Shown here: one piece after another, positions 9,406-18,126 of the stretch
Position numbering within the stretch: the stretch's first letter is position 1
Layout of the letters: each line of letters starts with the position of its first letter
From: DASSQJ01 sp963726295
GTDB taxonomy: Bacteria; Actinomycetota; Actinomycetes; Actinomycetales; Dermatophilaceae
Direction: 5' to 3'
DNA length: 64,000 nt
NCBI GenBank assembly: GCA_963726295.1
Contig: CAVSBW010000001.1
Span: 1,012,431-1,076,430, forward strand
Translations under genes and position numbers: made by a program
Notes under the pieces: model-generated
The model's input: only the letters and a program-made list of their open reading frames with translations
Databases searched by the model: none
What the model was told of the DNA's origin: nothing

Positions 9406-9903
9406 GTGACCCGAGCACCCGTCCCGGTCCCCGTCCGGCTGCTGCACCCGGACGCCGTCGTGCCCCGGTACAGCACCGAGGGGGATGCCGGCGCCGATCT
9501 CGGCAGCGTCGCCGAGGTGACCCTCGCTCCCGGCGAGCGGGCGCTCCTCCCCACCGGGGTGGCACTGGCCCTGCCTCCCGGCACCGTCGGCCTCGTGCAC
9601 CCGCGGTCGGGCCTGGCGGCGAGGCACGGCGTCACCATCGTCAACGCCCCCGGCACCATCGACTGCGGCTACCGGGGCGAGGTGCTCGTCAACCTCGTCA
9701 ACCTCGACCCGCGGGAGCCGTTCACCGTGCACGTCGGCGACCGGATCGCCCAGCTGGTCGTGCAGGAGTACCTGCACGGCGACTTCACCGTGGCGGATTC
9801 GCTTCCGGAGAGCGCCCGGGGGGACACTGGGCACGGGTCGACCGGCGGCTTCGCCACCACCGTCCCCTCGACCACCACCGACCCGAGGACCGCAGCACCG
9901 TGA
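9406..9903 (+). CDS. dut: dUTP diphosphatase
   Basis: 165 aa trimeric-type dUTPase, which hydrolyses dUTP to dUMP and pyrophosphate. Motif I (DAGADL), motif II (HPRSGLAARHG), motif III (NAPGTIDCGYRGEVLVNL), motif IV (GDRIAQLVV) and the glycine-rich C-terminal motif V (HGSTGGFATT) are all present in order. GTG at 9406 is the first plausible start. Its stop overlaps the DUF3710 start in GTGA, and the next genes form a tightly overlapping operon through 11802. Confidence 0.95.
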   Translation: MTRAPVPVPVRLLHPDAVVPRYSTEGDAGADLGSVAEVTLAPGERALLPTGVALALPPGTVGLVHPRSGLAARHGVTIVNAPGTIDCGYRGEVLVNLVNLDPREPFTVHVGDRIAQLVVQEYLHGDFTVADSLPESARGDTGHGSTGGFATTVPSTTTDPRTAAP

Positions 9904-10688
9904 GCATCTTCCGCAGGAACAAGGCCTCCAGCGACAGCGACCTGCCCCCCGAGGACGCCGTGGGCGCCACCGGCGACGCCGCGCCCGCGACCGACGAGGC
10001 CGACGGCACGGGCGCCGCGGACGGCGGCGGGGCAGCCGCGGGAGGAAGCGCCGACGCGGCCCCGTTCGGCCGCGAGGACGGACCGTTCGACCACGCCGAG
10101 GTCGAGGGCCGCGAGGACCGCATCGACCTCGGTGCGCTCTGGGTCAAGGGCGTTCCCGGCATGGAGCTGCGCCTCGAGGTCGACCAGCAGACCCAGCAGG
10201 TCAACGCCGCCACCGTCGTGCTCGGCGAGTCCGCCCTCCAGGTGCAGGCGTTCGCCGCCCCCCGCTCGAGCGGCCTGTGGGACGACATCCGCACCGAGAT
10301 CGCCGAGGCGGTCGAGCGCCAGGGTGGGACGGTCGAGGAGCACCCCAGCACCCTGGGCCGGCTGCTCCGTACCCGGATGCCGTCCGAGTCCGGCGGGCGT
10401 ACCGTCTTCGCGCCGGCGACCTTCGTCGGCGTCGACGGCCCGCGCTGGTTCCTGCGCGGTGTCGTCTCCGGCCGCGCCGCCATCGACGATGCCGCCGCCG
10501 AGCCCCTGCTCGAGGCCTTCCGCGCCCTCGTCGTCGTGCGCGGCGTGGAACCGATGGCGCCGCGCGAGCTGCTGCCGCTGCGCCTGCCCGCCGATCCCCG
10601 CACCGAGGAGCCGGCCGCCGAGGGCGAGGACGACAAGCCCCGGGCCGACCCGTTCGAGCGGGGACCCGAGATCACCGAGGTCCGCTGA
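9900..10688 (+). CDS. DUF3710 domain protein
   Basis: 262 aa. An N-terminal alanine/aspartate-rich stretch of about 70 residues, probably disordered, is followed by the conserved DUF3710 core (LGALWVKGVPGMELRLEVD, then a conserved FLRGVVSG segment). Function is unknown. The gene is consistently placed after dut in actinobacteria. GTG overlaps the dut stop by 4 bp, and the C-terminal codons overlap the next ATG in TGATG. Confidence 0.88.
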   Translation: MSIFRRNKASSDSDLPPEDAVGATGDAAPATDEADGTGAADGGGAAAGGSADAAPFGREDGPFDHAEVEGREDRIDLGALWVKGVPGMELRLEVDQQTQQVNAATVVLGESALQVQAFAAPRSSGLWDDIRTEIAEAVERQGGTVEEHPSTLGRLLRTRMPSESGGRTVFAPATFVGVDGPRWFLRGVVSGRAAIDDAAAEPLLEAFRALVVVRGVEPMAPRELLPLRLPADPRTEEPAAEGEDDKPRADPFERGPEITEVR

Positions 10689-11047
10689 TGGGCCTGCGCG
10701 AACGACTGCACGACTTCACCCGCACCCCGGTGGAGCAGGAGGCCGACGAGCTGCGCGAGCAGTCCTTCACCGAGGGCGGCGACGACCTCACCGCGCTCGC
10801 GGCCCGCCACCCGGCCTGTGTCTGCGGCACGGTGCGCACCGTCACCCTGCCGCCGCGGCGCAGCGTGCCGGCACTCGTCGCCGAGGTCTGGGACGGCAAG
10901 GGCGCGGTCAACCTCGTCTGGATCGGCCGCCGCCACATCGGCGGCATCGAGCCCGGCACCTTCGTACGGGCCCGTGGACGGGTGGCGACGGTGCGGGGAG
11001 CACCGACGATCTTCAACCCGTCGTACGAGATCCTCCCGAAGCAGTGA
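10688..11047 (+). CDS. OB-fold nucleic acid-binding protein
   Basis: 119 aa. After a helical start (MGLRERLHDFTRTPVEQEADEL), residues about 45-115 form a short OB-fold: CVCGTVRTVTL, ALVAEVWDGKGAVNLVWIGRR, GTFVRARGRV. This resembles RecG-wedge/tRNA-anticodon-type OB proteins found at this position in actinobacteria. Function not established. It overlaps its neighbours on both sides, so translation is probably coupled. Confidence 0.83.
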   Translation: MGLRERLHDFTRTPVEQEADELREQSFTEGGDDLTALAARHPACVCGTVRTVTLPPRRSVPALVAEVWDGKGAVNLVWIGRRHIGGIEPGTFVRARGRVATVRGAPTIFNPSYEILPKQ

Positions 11048-11802
11048 CCGCCCACCTTCCCGAGCTGCCCCCCGACGCGACCCACGGGGAGACCGTCGAG
11101 GCGCTGATCCGGCACCGCCTCACCGTGGTCCTCGGCGGCTGGCGCGGGTCGGTCGAGACGGCCCTTCCCACGGTGGTCTTCGTCATCGTGTGGTCCGTGC
11201 GCGACCACGACGTCCGGTCCGCCGCCGTGGCGGCGATCGCGGTGGCGCTCGTCCTGGCGGCGGTGCGGCTGGTGCAGCGGTCGTCGCTGCAGCACGTCCT
11301 CGGGGCCGTGGTCGCGACCGCCATCGCCGCCTTCTTCGCGCTGCGGACGGGCCGGGCGGAGGACGCCTTCCTGCCCGGGATCCTCACGAGCGCCGGCTTC
11401 CTGCTCGGCACCCTGGTCTCGATCTTCGCCCGATGGCCCGTGGTCGGGTTCCTCGTGGGAGCCGGCGACCCCCGGGCCGCGGAGGACCCCTTCGGGTGGC
11501 GCCGTGACGCGGGGGTGGTGCGGGTGAGCAGTCGGCTCACCTGGGTGCTCGTCGGTGTCTACGTCGTGCGGCTCGCCGTCATGGTGCCGCTCTACCTGAC
11601 CGCCCACGTGACGTTGCTCGGTGTGTCCAAGGTTGTCCTCGGCTGGCCGCTGTGGGTCGCCGCCCTGGCGCTCATGGGCTGGATGCTCCTGGCCGGCCAC
11701 ACACCGCTGGAGGCGGACGAGGTGGAGACCAACGGTGCGGCCGGCTCCGAGGCAGTGGGGGAGCAGGAGCCCGACGCCGCTCCCAGTGGCGAGCCGCGTT
11801 GA
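11044..11802 (+). CDS. DUF3159 integral membrane protein
   Basis: 252 aa with about six hydrophobic segments (for example LPTVVFVIVWSV, AAVAAIAVALVLAAV, LPGILTSAGFLLGTLVSIFA, WPLWVAALALMGWMLLAG) and an acidic tail. The opening RHRLTVVLGGWRGSVETALPTVVF is typical of DUF3159, an actinobacterial membrane family of unknown function. GTG at 11044 overlaps the OB-fold gene stop by 4 bp. It ends the dut operon and converges with the TrkA gene 3 bp away. Confidence 0.87.
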   Translation: MTAHLPELPPDATHGETVEALIRHRLTVVLGGWRGSVETALPTVVFVIVWSVRDHDVRSAAVAAIAVALVLAAVRLVQRSSLQHVLGAVVATAIAAFFALRTGRAEDAFLPGILTSAGFLLGTLVSIFARWPVVGFLVGAGDPRAAEDPFGWRRDAGVVRVSSRLTWVLVGVYVVRLAVMVPLYLTAHVTLLGVSKVVLGWPLWVAALALMGWMLLAGHTPLEADEVETNGAAGSEAVGEQEPDAAPSGEPR

Positions 11803-11805
11803 GCG

Positions 11806-12507
11806 TCAGTCGCGCTCGTCGTCGCCCTCGACCGAACGCGGCTGGCGGTCGCCCGGGCTGAGCAGCGACTCGAGCTGCGGCTCGTCCTCGGGTGTCGTGA
11901 CGAACAGCAGCTCGTCGAGGGGCTCGAGCGCATCGTCACGGCTCGGCGCGATGGGATGGCCGTCGCGGATGATGCCGGTGAGCACCGTGTCGGAGGGGAA
12001 CGGCACCTCGCCGACCCGGGTGCCCGCGAACGGGCTGCCGATGGGCAGCGTCATCTCGACCATCATCGCCCGGCCCTGCTGGAACTCGAAGATGCGCACG
12101 AGGTCGCCGACGCTCACCGCCTCCTCGACGAGGGCGGTCATGAGGCGCGGGGTCGACACGGCGACGTCGACGCCCCACGCCTCGTCGAACATCCACTCGT
12201 TCTTCGGGTTGTTGACCCGGGCGACGGTGCGCGGCACGCCGAACTCGGTCTTGGCGAGGAGCGAGAGCACGAGGTTCGCCTTGTCGTCACCCGTGGCCGC
12301 CACGACGACGTCGCAGTCGGAGAGCCCGGCCTCGCCCAGGGCCTCGATCTCGCACGCGTCGGCCTGGAGCCAGCTGGCGTCCGGCACCTTGGCGACCCGC
12401 TCACCGTCGGCCTCCCGGTCGACGAGCAGGACGTGGTGCCCGTTGCGGATCAGCTCGCGCGCGATGGAGCGCCCGACGCTGCCGGCTCCGGCGATGACGA
12501 CACGCAT
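11806..12507 (-). CDS. ceoC: TrkA family potassium uptake regulator (CeoC-type)
   Basis: 233 aa. It has an RCK-N Rossmann domain (MRVVIAGAGSVGRSIARELI, then LVDREADG and VVVAATGDDKANL) followed by an RCK-C domain from about residue 135. TrkA proteins bind NAD(H) and ligands on the cytoplasmic face and gate K+ transporters. It is 20 nt after the second TrkA gene on the same strand, the CeoB/CeoC arrangement of mycobacteria. The divergent permease at 13280 is the likely partner. Confidence 0.88.
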   Translation of the reverse strand: MRVVIAGAGSVGRSIARELIRNGHHVLLVDREADGERVAKVPDASWLQADACEIEALGEAGLSDCDVVVAATGDDKANLVLSLLAKTEFGVPRTVARVNNPKNEWMFDEAWGVDVAVSTPRLMTALVEEAVSVGDLVRIFEFQQGRAMMVEMTLPIGSPFAGTRVGEVPFPSDTVLTGIIRDGHPIAPSRDDALEPLDELLFVTTPEDEPQLESLLSPGDRQPRSVEGDDERD

Positions 12508-12527
12508 TGGCAGTGGGGCCCTTCCGG

Positions 12528-13190
12528 TCAGTTGCCCACGGGCGGGGCGTCGAGGATCCGCTCGGCGGCGGCGAGGTCGTCGCGGTAGATGGCCAGGTGG
12601 AGGAGGTCGCCCTCCTGGTAGACGGTGTCGCGGCCGGGCAGCACCCCTTCACCGAGGCGGGTGAGGTAGGCCAGGCGGCCGTCGGTGGCCTGCTCGATGT
12701 CGGTGATCCGGTGCCCGATCCAGCCGGGGTCGACGGGCATCTCGGCGATGACGACCCGCCCGGACGGGTCGCTGTGCTCCGGCACGTGCCCCTGGGGGAG
12801 GAGGCGGCGCAGCATCTGGTCGCTCGTCCACTTCACCGTGGCGACGGTGGGGATGCCGAGGCGCTGGTAGATCTCGGCGCGCCCCGGGTCGTAGATGCGG
12901 GCCACGACGTTCTCGATGCCGAACTTCTCGCGGGCGACGCGCGCGGCGAGGATGTTGGAGTTGTCCCCGCTCGAGACGGCGGCGAAGGCGTAGGCCTCCT
13001 CGATACCCGCCTCCCGCAGGGTGTCGCGGTCGAAGCCGACCCCGGTGACGGTGCGGCCCTCGAACGACGTCCCGAGGCGGCGGAACGAGCCCTCGTCCTG
13101 GTCGATGACGGCCACCTCGTGGCCGGCGCGCTCCAGGGCTCGCGCCAGTGACGCGCCCACCCGGCCGCAGCCCATGATCACGAAGTGCAC
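12528..13190 (-). CDS. ceoB: TrkA family potassium uptake regulator (CeoB-type)
   Basis: 220 aa. The NAD-binding start is HFVIMGCGRVGASLARALERAGHEVAVID, followed by SSGDNSNILAARVAREKFG and a C-terminal RCK-C domain. GTG at 13190 places HFVIMGC at residue 2 as in homologues; the frame upstream is not conserved-looking. It is divergent from the permease at 13280 with about 90 bp between, so expression of regulator and transporter could be coordinated. Confidence 0.87.
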   Translation of the reverse strand: MHFVIMGCGRVGASLARALERAGHEVAVIDQDEGSFRRLGTSFEGRTVTGVGFDRDTLREAGIEEAYAFAAVSSGDNSNILAARVAREKFGIENVVARIYDPGRAEIYQRLGIPTVATVKWTSDQMLRRLLPQGHVPEHSDPSGRVVIAEMPVDPGWIGHRITDIEQATDGRLAYLTRLGEGVLPGRDTVYQEGDLLHLAIYRDDLAAAERILDAPPVGN

Positions 13191-13266
13191 GGCGACGACG
13201 CTACACCGGCGGCCCGGCCCGCGGACGGTGGTCCGGGACCAGTGCTCGCACCGCCCGTCGGACACC

Positions 13267-13272
13267 TAGAGT
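13267..13272 (+). promoter_or_regulatory. Candidate leaderless -10 for the KimA-like permease
   Basis: TAGAGT ends 7 nt before GTG 13280. If this is the promoter, an in-frame GTG at 13271 overlaps the hexamer and cannot be the start. Confidence 0.45.
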
Positions 13273-13279
13273 GTCCCCC

Positions 13280-15289
13280 GTGTCATCGCCCGGCCGTCTC
13301 GTCAAGCGTGTGCTGGTCGGTCCTGCCATGCGCAGCGACCGGCTCGGCGAGACCCTCCTCCCCAAGCGGATCGCGCTGCCCGTCTTCGCCAGCGATGCCC
13401 TCTCGTCGGTGGCCTACGCCCCCGACGAGATCCTCCTGACCCTCGGCTTCGCCGGTGGGGCGCTCGCCCTCATGCACTCGTGGCAGATCGGGCTCGTCGT
13501 CGTCGCGGTCATGGGGGTCGTCATCATGAGCTACCGCCAGAACGTGCGGGCCTACCCGTCCGGTGGTGGCGACTACGAGGTCGCCAGTGTCAACCTCGGC
13601 CCCAAGGCGGGTCTGGGCGTCGCGAGCGCGCTCCTCGTCGACTACGTCCTCACCGTCGCCGTGTCGGTCTCGGCTGGGGTGCAGAACGCCGCAGCGGCGT
13701 TCACCGTCCTCCGCGGGCACGAGGCGCTGTTCGCGGTCGTCATCATCGCCGCGCTCACCGCCATGAACCTGCGGGGTGTCCGCGAGTCGGGCACGGCCTT
13801 CGCCGTTCCCACGTACCTGTTCATGTTCACCGTGCTCGGCATGGCGGCCATCGGGTTCTTCCGCGAGCTCGCCGGCACCCTGCCGGACGCCGAGAGCGCC
13901 GACCTCGAGCTGCTGCCCGCGCCGGGGTACGAGGGGGTCACCGGCCTGGCCCTGGCCTTCCTGTTCCTCCGGGCGTTCTCGTCCGGCTGTGCGGCCCTGA
14001 CCGGTGTCGAGGCGATCAGCAACGGCGTCCCCGCGTTCCGCAAGCCCAAGGGCCGCAACGCCGCGACCACGCTGCTGCTCATGGGCACCATCAGCGTGAC
14101 CATGCTGATGTCGATGATCCACCTGGCCCGGGCCACCGACATCAAGTACGCCGAGGACCCGCAGGCGCAGCTCGCGCGCGACGGCGTGCTCGTGTCCGAC
14201 GACTACGTGCAGGACACGGTGATGGGCCAGGTGTCCAAGGCCGTGTTCGACGGGTTCCACCCCGGGGTGGTCCTCGTCTCGGTGGTCACCGGCCTCATCC
14301 TCGTCCTCGCCGCGAACACCGCGTTCAACGGCTTCCCGGTGCTCGGCTCGATCCTCGCCCGCGACGGCTTCCTGCCACGCCAGCTCCACACCCGGGGTGA
14401 CCGGCTGGCCTTCTCCAACGGCATCCTCATCCTCGCCGGTAGTGCCGCCCTGCTCGTGGTGGTCTACGACGCGAAGGTCACGAGCCTGATCCAACTCTAC
14501 ATCGTCGGGGTCTTCGTCTCCTTCACGCTGTCCCAGATCGGCATGGTGCGGCACTGGAACCGCTTCCTGCGGGTGGAGAAGAACCCCGAGGTGCGGCGGC
14601 GGATGCTCCGCAGCCGGGTCATCAACGGCATCGGCGCCACGATGTCGGCGGTCGTGCTGGTCGTCGTGCTCGTCACCAAGTTCCTCCACGGCGCCGGCTT
14701 CGCGATCGCGGCCATGGCGGCCCTGTTCTTCCTCATGACCGCCATCCGCAAGCACTACGACCGCGTGAGCGAGGAGCTCGACGTCGAGGAGGGGGACACC
14801 AAGGTCCGGATGCTGCCCTCGCGCGTGCACGCCATCGTCCTCGTCGCGAAGATCCACAAGCCCACGCTCCGCGCGGTGGCCTACGCCCGCGCCACCCGGC
14901 CGTCGGTCCTCGAGGCCGTGACCGTCGACGTCGACCCCGACGAGACGCGCGCCCTCCAGGCCGAGTGGGACCGGCGGGACATCCCGGTGCCGCTGAAGGC
15001 CCTCGACAGCCCCTACCGCGAGATCACCCGCCCGGTTCTCGACTACGTGCGCTCGATCCGGTCCGGCAGCCCGCGCGACCTCGTCGTGGTCTACATCCCG
15101 CAGTACGTCGTCGGCCACTGGTGGGAGCAGCTGCTCCACAACCAGAGCGCGCTGAGACTGCGCACCCGGCTGCTCTTCACGCCCGGGGTCATGGTCTCGT
15201 CGGTGCCCTGGCAGCTGGCGTCGTCGGCCGGCGCCGAGGAGCGCTTCGAGGGACCGGTCCCGGGCGACGTCCGCCGCGGGGACCTGTGA
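13280..15289 (+). CDS. APC-superfamily permease, KimA-like potassium importer
   Basis: 669 aa. About 12 membrane segments come first (SDALSSVAYAPDEILLTLGF, then AYPSGGGDYEVASVNLGPKAG), followed by a cytoplasmic C-terminal domain of about 170 residues resembling a universal-stress-protein fold (VHAIVLVAKIHKPTLRAVAYA to LHNQSALRLRTRLLF). This layout matches Bacillus subtilis KimA, a high-affinity K+ importer inhibited by c-di-AMP. The adjacent divergent TrkA pair supports a role in K+ uptake. Generic annotation would be amino acid permease. The methyltransferase start overlaps its stop by 4 bp. Confidence 0.82.
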   Translation: MSSPGRLVKRVLVGPAMRSDRLGETLLPKRIALPVFASDALSSVAYAPDEILLTLGFAGGALALMHSWQIGLVVVAVMGVVIMSYRQNVRAYPSGGGDYEVASVNLGPKAGLGVASALLVDYVLTVAVSVSAGVQNAAAAFTVLRGHEALFAVVIIAALTAMNLRGVRESGTAFAVPTYLFMFTVLGMAAIGFFRELAGTLPDAESADLELLPAPGYEGVTGLALAFLFLRAFSSGCAALTGVEAISNGVPAFRKPKGRNAATTLLLMGTISVTMLMSMIHLARATDIKYAEDPQAQLARDGVLVSDDYVQDTVMGQVSKAVFDGFHPGVVLVSVVTGLILVLAANTAFNGFPVLGSILARDGFLPRQLHTRGDRLAFSNGILILAGSAALLVVVYDAKVTSLIQLYIVGVFVSFTLSQIGMVRHWNRFLRVEKNPEVRRRMLRSRVINGIGATMSAVVLVVVLVTKFLHGAGFAIAAMAALFFLMTAIRKHYDRVSEELDVEEGDTKVRMLPSRVHAIVLVAKIHKPTLRAVAYARATRPSVLEAVTVDVDPDETRALQAEWDRRDIPVPLKALDSPYREITRPVLDYVRSIRSGSPRDLVVVYIPQYVVGHWWEQLLHNQSALRLRTRLLFTPGVMVSSVPWQLASSAGAEERFEGPVPGDVRRGDL

Positions 15290-16623
15290 CCGGCAGCCCC
15301 CCGGGCTCGCCCGTCCGCCCGCCCGGCCTGGCGGTCGGAGACGAGGTCGAGGTCGAGGTCACCGGGTTCGCGCACGGTGGCTCGGCGGTCGCCCGCCACG
15401 AGGGCCAGGTGCTCTTCGTCCGGCACGCCCTGCCGGGGGAGCGGGTGCGGGCCCGGGTGGGGGAGATCGGCTCGGGAGGACGCTTCGTGCGGGCCGACGC
15501 CGTCGGCGTGCTCGTGGCCTCGCCCGACCGGGTCGAGCCGCCCTGCCCCTGGGCCGGGCCCGGGCGCTGCGGCGGGTGCGACCTCCAGCACGTCGCCCTG
15601 GGGCGCCAGCGGTCACTGAAGGCCGGCGTGGTTCGCGAGCAGATGTCCCGGCTCGCCGGGCTCGACCTCGACGTCGAGGTCGAGCCGGTGCCGGGGGACG
15701 TCGAGGGGCTGCGCTGGCGCACGCGGGTGGAGTTCGCGGTGGACGACGAGGGCCGGGCCGGGCTGCGCCGCCACCGCTCGCACGAGGTGGTGCCGGTGGA
15801 CACCTGCCGCATCGCAGCGCCGGGAGTCACCGGTCTCGACGTGACGGCGCGGACGTGGCCGGGCGCGGACGCCGTGGATGCCGTCTCCCCGTCGGTGGGC
15901 GAGCCCGTCGCCGTGCCCGTGCCCGTGCCCGCGGACGAGGTTCCCGAGGTCACCGAGCGGGTCGTGGCCGGCTGGTCCGGGCCAGAGCGCTCCCCGCGTT
16001 CGCTGGAGCGTGACTTCGCCGTCTCGGCCCGTGCCTTCTGGCAGGTGCACCCCGGTGCCGCCGCCACCTTCCTGAGCGCTGTCATGGAGGGCCTGGGTGT
16101 GCGCCAGGGGGAGCGGGCGGTCGACCTCTACGGCGGGTCAGGGCTGTTCAGCGCCGCCCTCGCGCAGGAGGTGGGACCGACCGGCCAGGTGGTGCTCGTC
16201 GAGGCGGACGCGAGGGCCACCGACGGCGCGCGTGTCGCCTTTGCCTCGGTGGGCAACGTCGTCGTGGTCCCCGCCCGCGTCGACGACGCCCTGGGTGTCG
16301 CTGCCCGGCGGCGTGGCCGGCGCCGACGGCACCCGGGCGGTTCGCGCTCCCCGCTCCTGCCCGAGCGGGCCGACGTCGTCGTCCTCGACCCGCCCCGTAC
16401 CGGCGCCGGCCCGGAGGTCTGCCGGTCGGTGGCCGGGATGAGGCCCCGCGCCGTTGCCTACGTGGCCTGCGACCCGGCGGCGCTGGCGCGGGACACCCGT
16501 GCCTTCCTCGACACCGGCTACCGGCTCGAGTCGCTGCGGGCCTTCGACGCCTTCCCGATGACCCACCACGTCGAGTGCGTCGCGGTGCTCGTCCCCGAGA
16601 AGGGTGTCGATGGGCTGGCCTGA
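15286..16623 (+). CDS. TrmA/RlmD-type SAM-dependent 5-methyluridine RNA methyltransferase
   Basis: 445 aa. An N-terminal TRAM domain (about 12-75) precedes iron-sulfur cysteines in CPWAGPGRCGGC with a fourth in DTCRI. The Rossmann domain has AVDLYGGSGLFSAALA for SAM, motif IV VVLDPPRTGAG, and the catalytic cysteine in YVACDPAALARD (usually SCNP). A proline/valine-rich segment near 200 looks like an insertion. The family makes m5U in tRNA or 23S rRNA; which one is unclear. Coupled by GTGA to the permease. Confidence 0.87.
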   Translation: MTGSPPGSPVRPPGLAVGDEVEVEVTGFAHGGSAVARHEGQVLFVRHALPGERVRARVGEIGSGGRFVRADAVGVLVASPDRVEPPCPWAGPGRCGGCDLQHVALGRQRSLKAGVVREQMSRLAGLDLDVEVEPVPGDVEGLRWRTRVEFAVDDEGRAGLRRHRSHEVVPVDTCRIAAPGVTGLDVTARTWPGADAVDAVSPSVGEPVAVPVPVPADEVPEVTERVVAGWSGPERSPRSLERDFAVSARAFWQVHPGAAATFLSAVMEGLGVRQGERAVDLYGGSGLFSAALAQEVGPTGQVVLVEADARATDGARVAFASVGNVVVVPARVDDALGVAARRRGRRRRHPGGSRSPLLPERADVVVLDPPRTGAGPEVCRSVAGMRPRAVAYVACDPAALARDTRAFLDTGYRLESLRAFDAFPMTHHVECVAVLVPEKGVDGLA

Positions 16624-17452
16624 GGTCGACCGGGGCACACGCACGTTCTGGGCGGGGGTGGGCCGGCCGGTCGACCTCGACGAGCACCCGTGGCTGGACG
16701 CGCCGGTGTGCGGTCCGGGCCCCGTGGGCGACCAGTGGCTCGCTGACGCCGCCGGCCGGGTGGGTGGCCAGGTCGTCGAGAACGACCCCGGGGCGGGCCT
16801 CCTGCCCCATCTCGAGGTCCTGGACGGGCCCTCGTTCTCGGCGTCGCGGCTCCACCCCCTCGTCCGGGACTTCTACCAGGCGACTGCGGCATGGCGGATG
16901 GAGGCGTGGTCGCAGTGGTCGCCGCTGCTGGCGCCCGGCGGGGCGCTGATCGCATGGGCCTTCGGGCGTCGGGTGCAGCAGCTCGCCATCCCGGTGCGGC
17001 CCCTCGACGTCTCGCGCGGCATCGACAGCCGGGTGCTGCCGGTGGTCGACCCGAGCGGCGCCCAGGTCTGGGCGGGCTGGCTGCGCCGGCTGCGTGCCAC
17101 GGACGACGTGCTGTTCAGCGGCGCCTACCGTGCGTCCCGGCCGCCGCGGTCCGACGGTCCGTGCGTCCAGGTCGCGTTCCCGCTCGAGGCAGGCAACGTG
17201 CAGGTGTTCCTCACCCCGTCGGTACGGGCCGACGGGGCCCTCGTCCTGGACTCGGGGCCGGGGGTGTTCGGAGAGCCCGGCGCCTACGTGGTGATGCGCG
17301 ACGGCCGGGGCCGCAGCCACGCTGCGCGACCACCGCTCCACGAGCGGTTCCTCGTCTTCGTCGACGACGAGGGCGTGCTGCGGACCGACCACGAGCTGCG
17401 GCTCGGGCGGGTGCGGGCGATGCGCCTGCACTACCGGATGAGCCGCCGGTGA
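16604..17452 (+). CDS. Conserved-looking hypothetical protein
   Basis: 282 aa, no membrane segment, no recognised domain. GTG at 16604 gives MSMGWPEVDRG and overlaps the methyltransferase by 20 nt; ATG 16610 is an alternative. The protein is tryptophan-rich in the middle (FYQATAAWRMEAWSQWSPLL). Codon use matches the neighbours and the frame is clearly coding. The overlap suggests co-translation with the methyltransferase. Function unknown. Confidence 0.75.
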   Translation: MSMGWPEVDRGTRTFWAGVGRPVDLDEHPWLDAPVCGPGPVGDQWLADAAGRVGGQVVENDPGAGLLPHLEVLDGPSFSASRLHPLVRDFYQATAAWRMEAWSQWSPLLAPGGALIAWAFGRRVQQLAIPVRPLDVSRGIDSRVLPVVDPSGAQVWAGWLRRLRATDDVLFSGAYRASRPPRSDGPCVQVAFPLEAGNVQVFLTPSVRADGALVLDSGPGVFGEPGAYVVMRDGRGRSHAARPPLHERFLVFVDDEGVLRTDHELRLGRVRAMRLHYRMSRR

Positions 17453-17462
17453 GCCGTGAGGG

Positions 17463-18119
17463 TCAGGAGGGCACGCGTCGCAGCTCGGTGACGACCTCGT
17501 CGGTGCTCCGGGTGCGGCAGTAGCCCGCGACGTGCTCGATGGCCGCGCGGTGCCGCTCCGCGCTGCGGGTCAGGCAGGCGTCGGGCACGAGAGTCGCCAG
17601 GTAGCCGAGGTCGCAGGCGTCACGGACCGCTGAGCTGACGCACTGGTCGGTCAGCCCACCGACGACCACGAGGTGGCGGGTGCCGAGGTTGCCGAGGACG
17701 TAGTGGAGCGTGGTCGAGTGGAACGGGCTGGAGCTCGTCTTGGGCAGCACCATCTCGTCGCCGACGGGGGCGACCTCGTCGACGACGACACCGTCGGACG
17801 AGCCGGGCGGCACGTGGAACCCGGTGATCCGGTAGTCGAGCCCGCGGTCGCGGCCGTCGGCGGTCAGGCTGCGGATCACGGTGAAGACGACCTCCGCCCC
17901 GGTGGCGCGGCACACGTCCTGGAGGCGTCGCACGTTGGGCAGGACCACGCCCTCGAGCCGGTCGAAGAAGTAGGCCTCGGCCGTCCGGGCCTCGTCCGGG
18001 GTCAGGCCCTGCTGCGCGTACAGGCCGCCGTCGGGGCGGCAGGTGAGCCGTTGGAGGTCGATGACGAGCAGGGCCGTCCGCTCGGGGACGACGGGTACCT
18101 CCCGGGTGGGTGCCTCCAT
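17463..18119 (-). CDS. Isochorismatase-family cysteine hydrolase
   Basis: 218 aa. The catalytic triad of the family is visible: Asp in LLVIDLQR (near 20), Lys in VLPKTSSSPF, and Cys in GGLTDQCVSSAVRDA. Members hydrolyse C-N or ether bonds (nicotinamidase, N-carbamoyl or ureido compounds, isochorismate). Linkage to the glutamine-synthetase-like gene, whose stop is 7 nt upstream of this start, points to nitrogen-compound breakdown rather than siderophore synthesis. ATG at 18119 gives MEAPTREVPVVPERTALLVID. Confidence 0.87.
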   Translation of the reverse strand: MEAPTREVPVVPERTALLVIDLQRLTCRPDGGLYAQQGLTPDEARTAEAYFFDRLEGVVLPNVRRLQDVCRATGAEVVFTVIRSLTADGRDRGLDYRITGFHVPPGSSDGVVVDEVAPVGDEMVLPKTSSSPFHSTTLHYVLGNLGTRHLVVVGGLTDQCVSSAVRDACDLGYLATLVPDACLTRSAERHRAAIEHVAGYCRTRSTDEVVTELRRVPS

Positions 18120-18126
18120 CGTGGGT

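Noticed and set aside
13271..13273. GTG 13271 as start of the permease
   Set aside because: It overlaps the TAGAGT hexamer that best explains the promoter; GTG 13280 has the usual spacing.
13283..15139. Long open frame on the minus strand opposite the KimA-like permease
   Set aside because: Translation is His/Glu/Arg-rich low complexity and mirrors the permease codons; no domain pattern.
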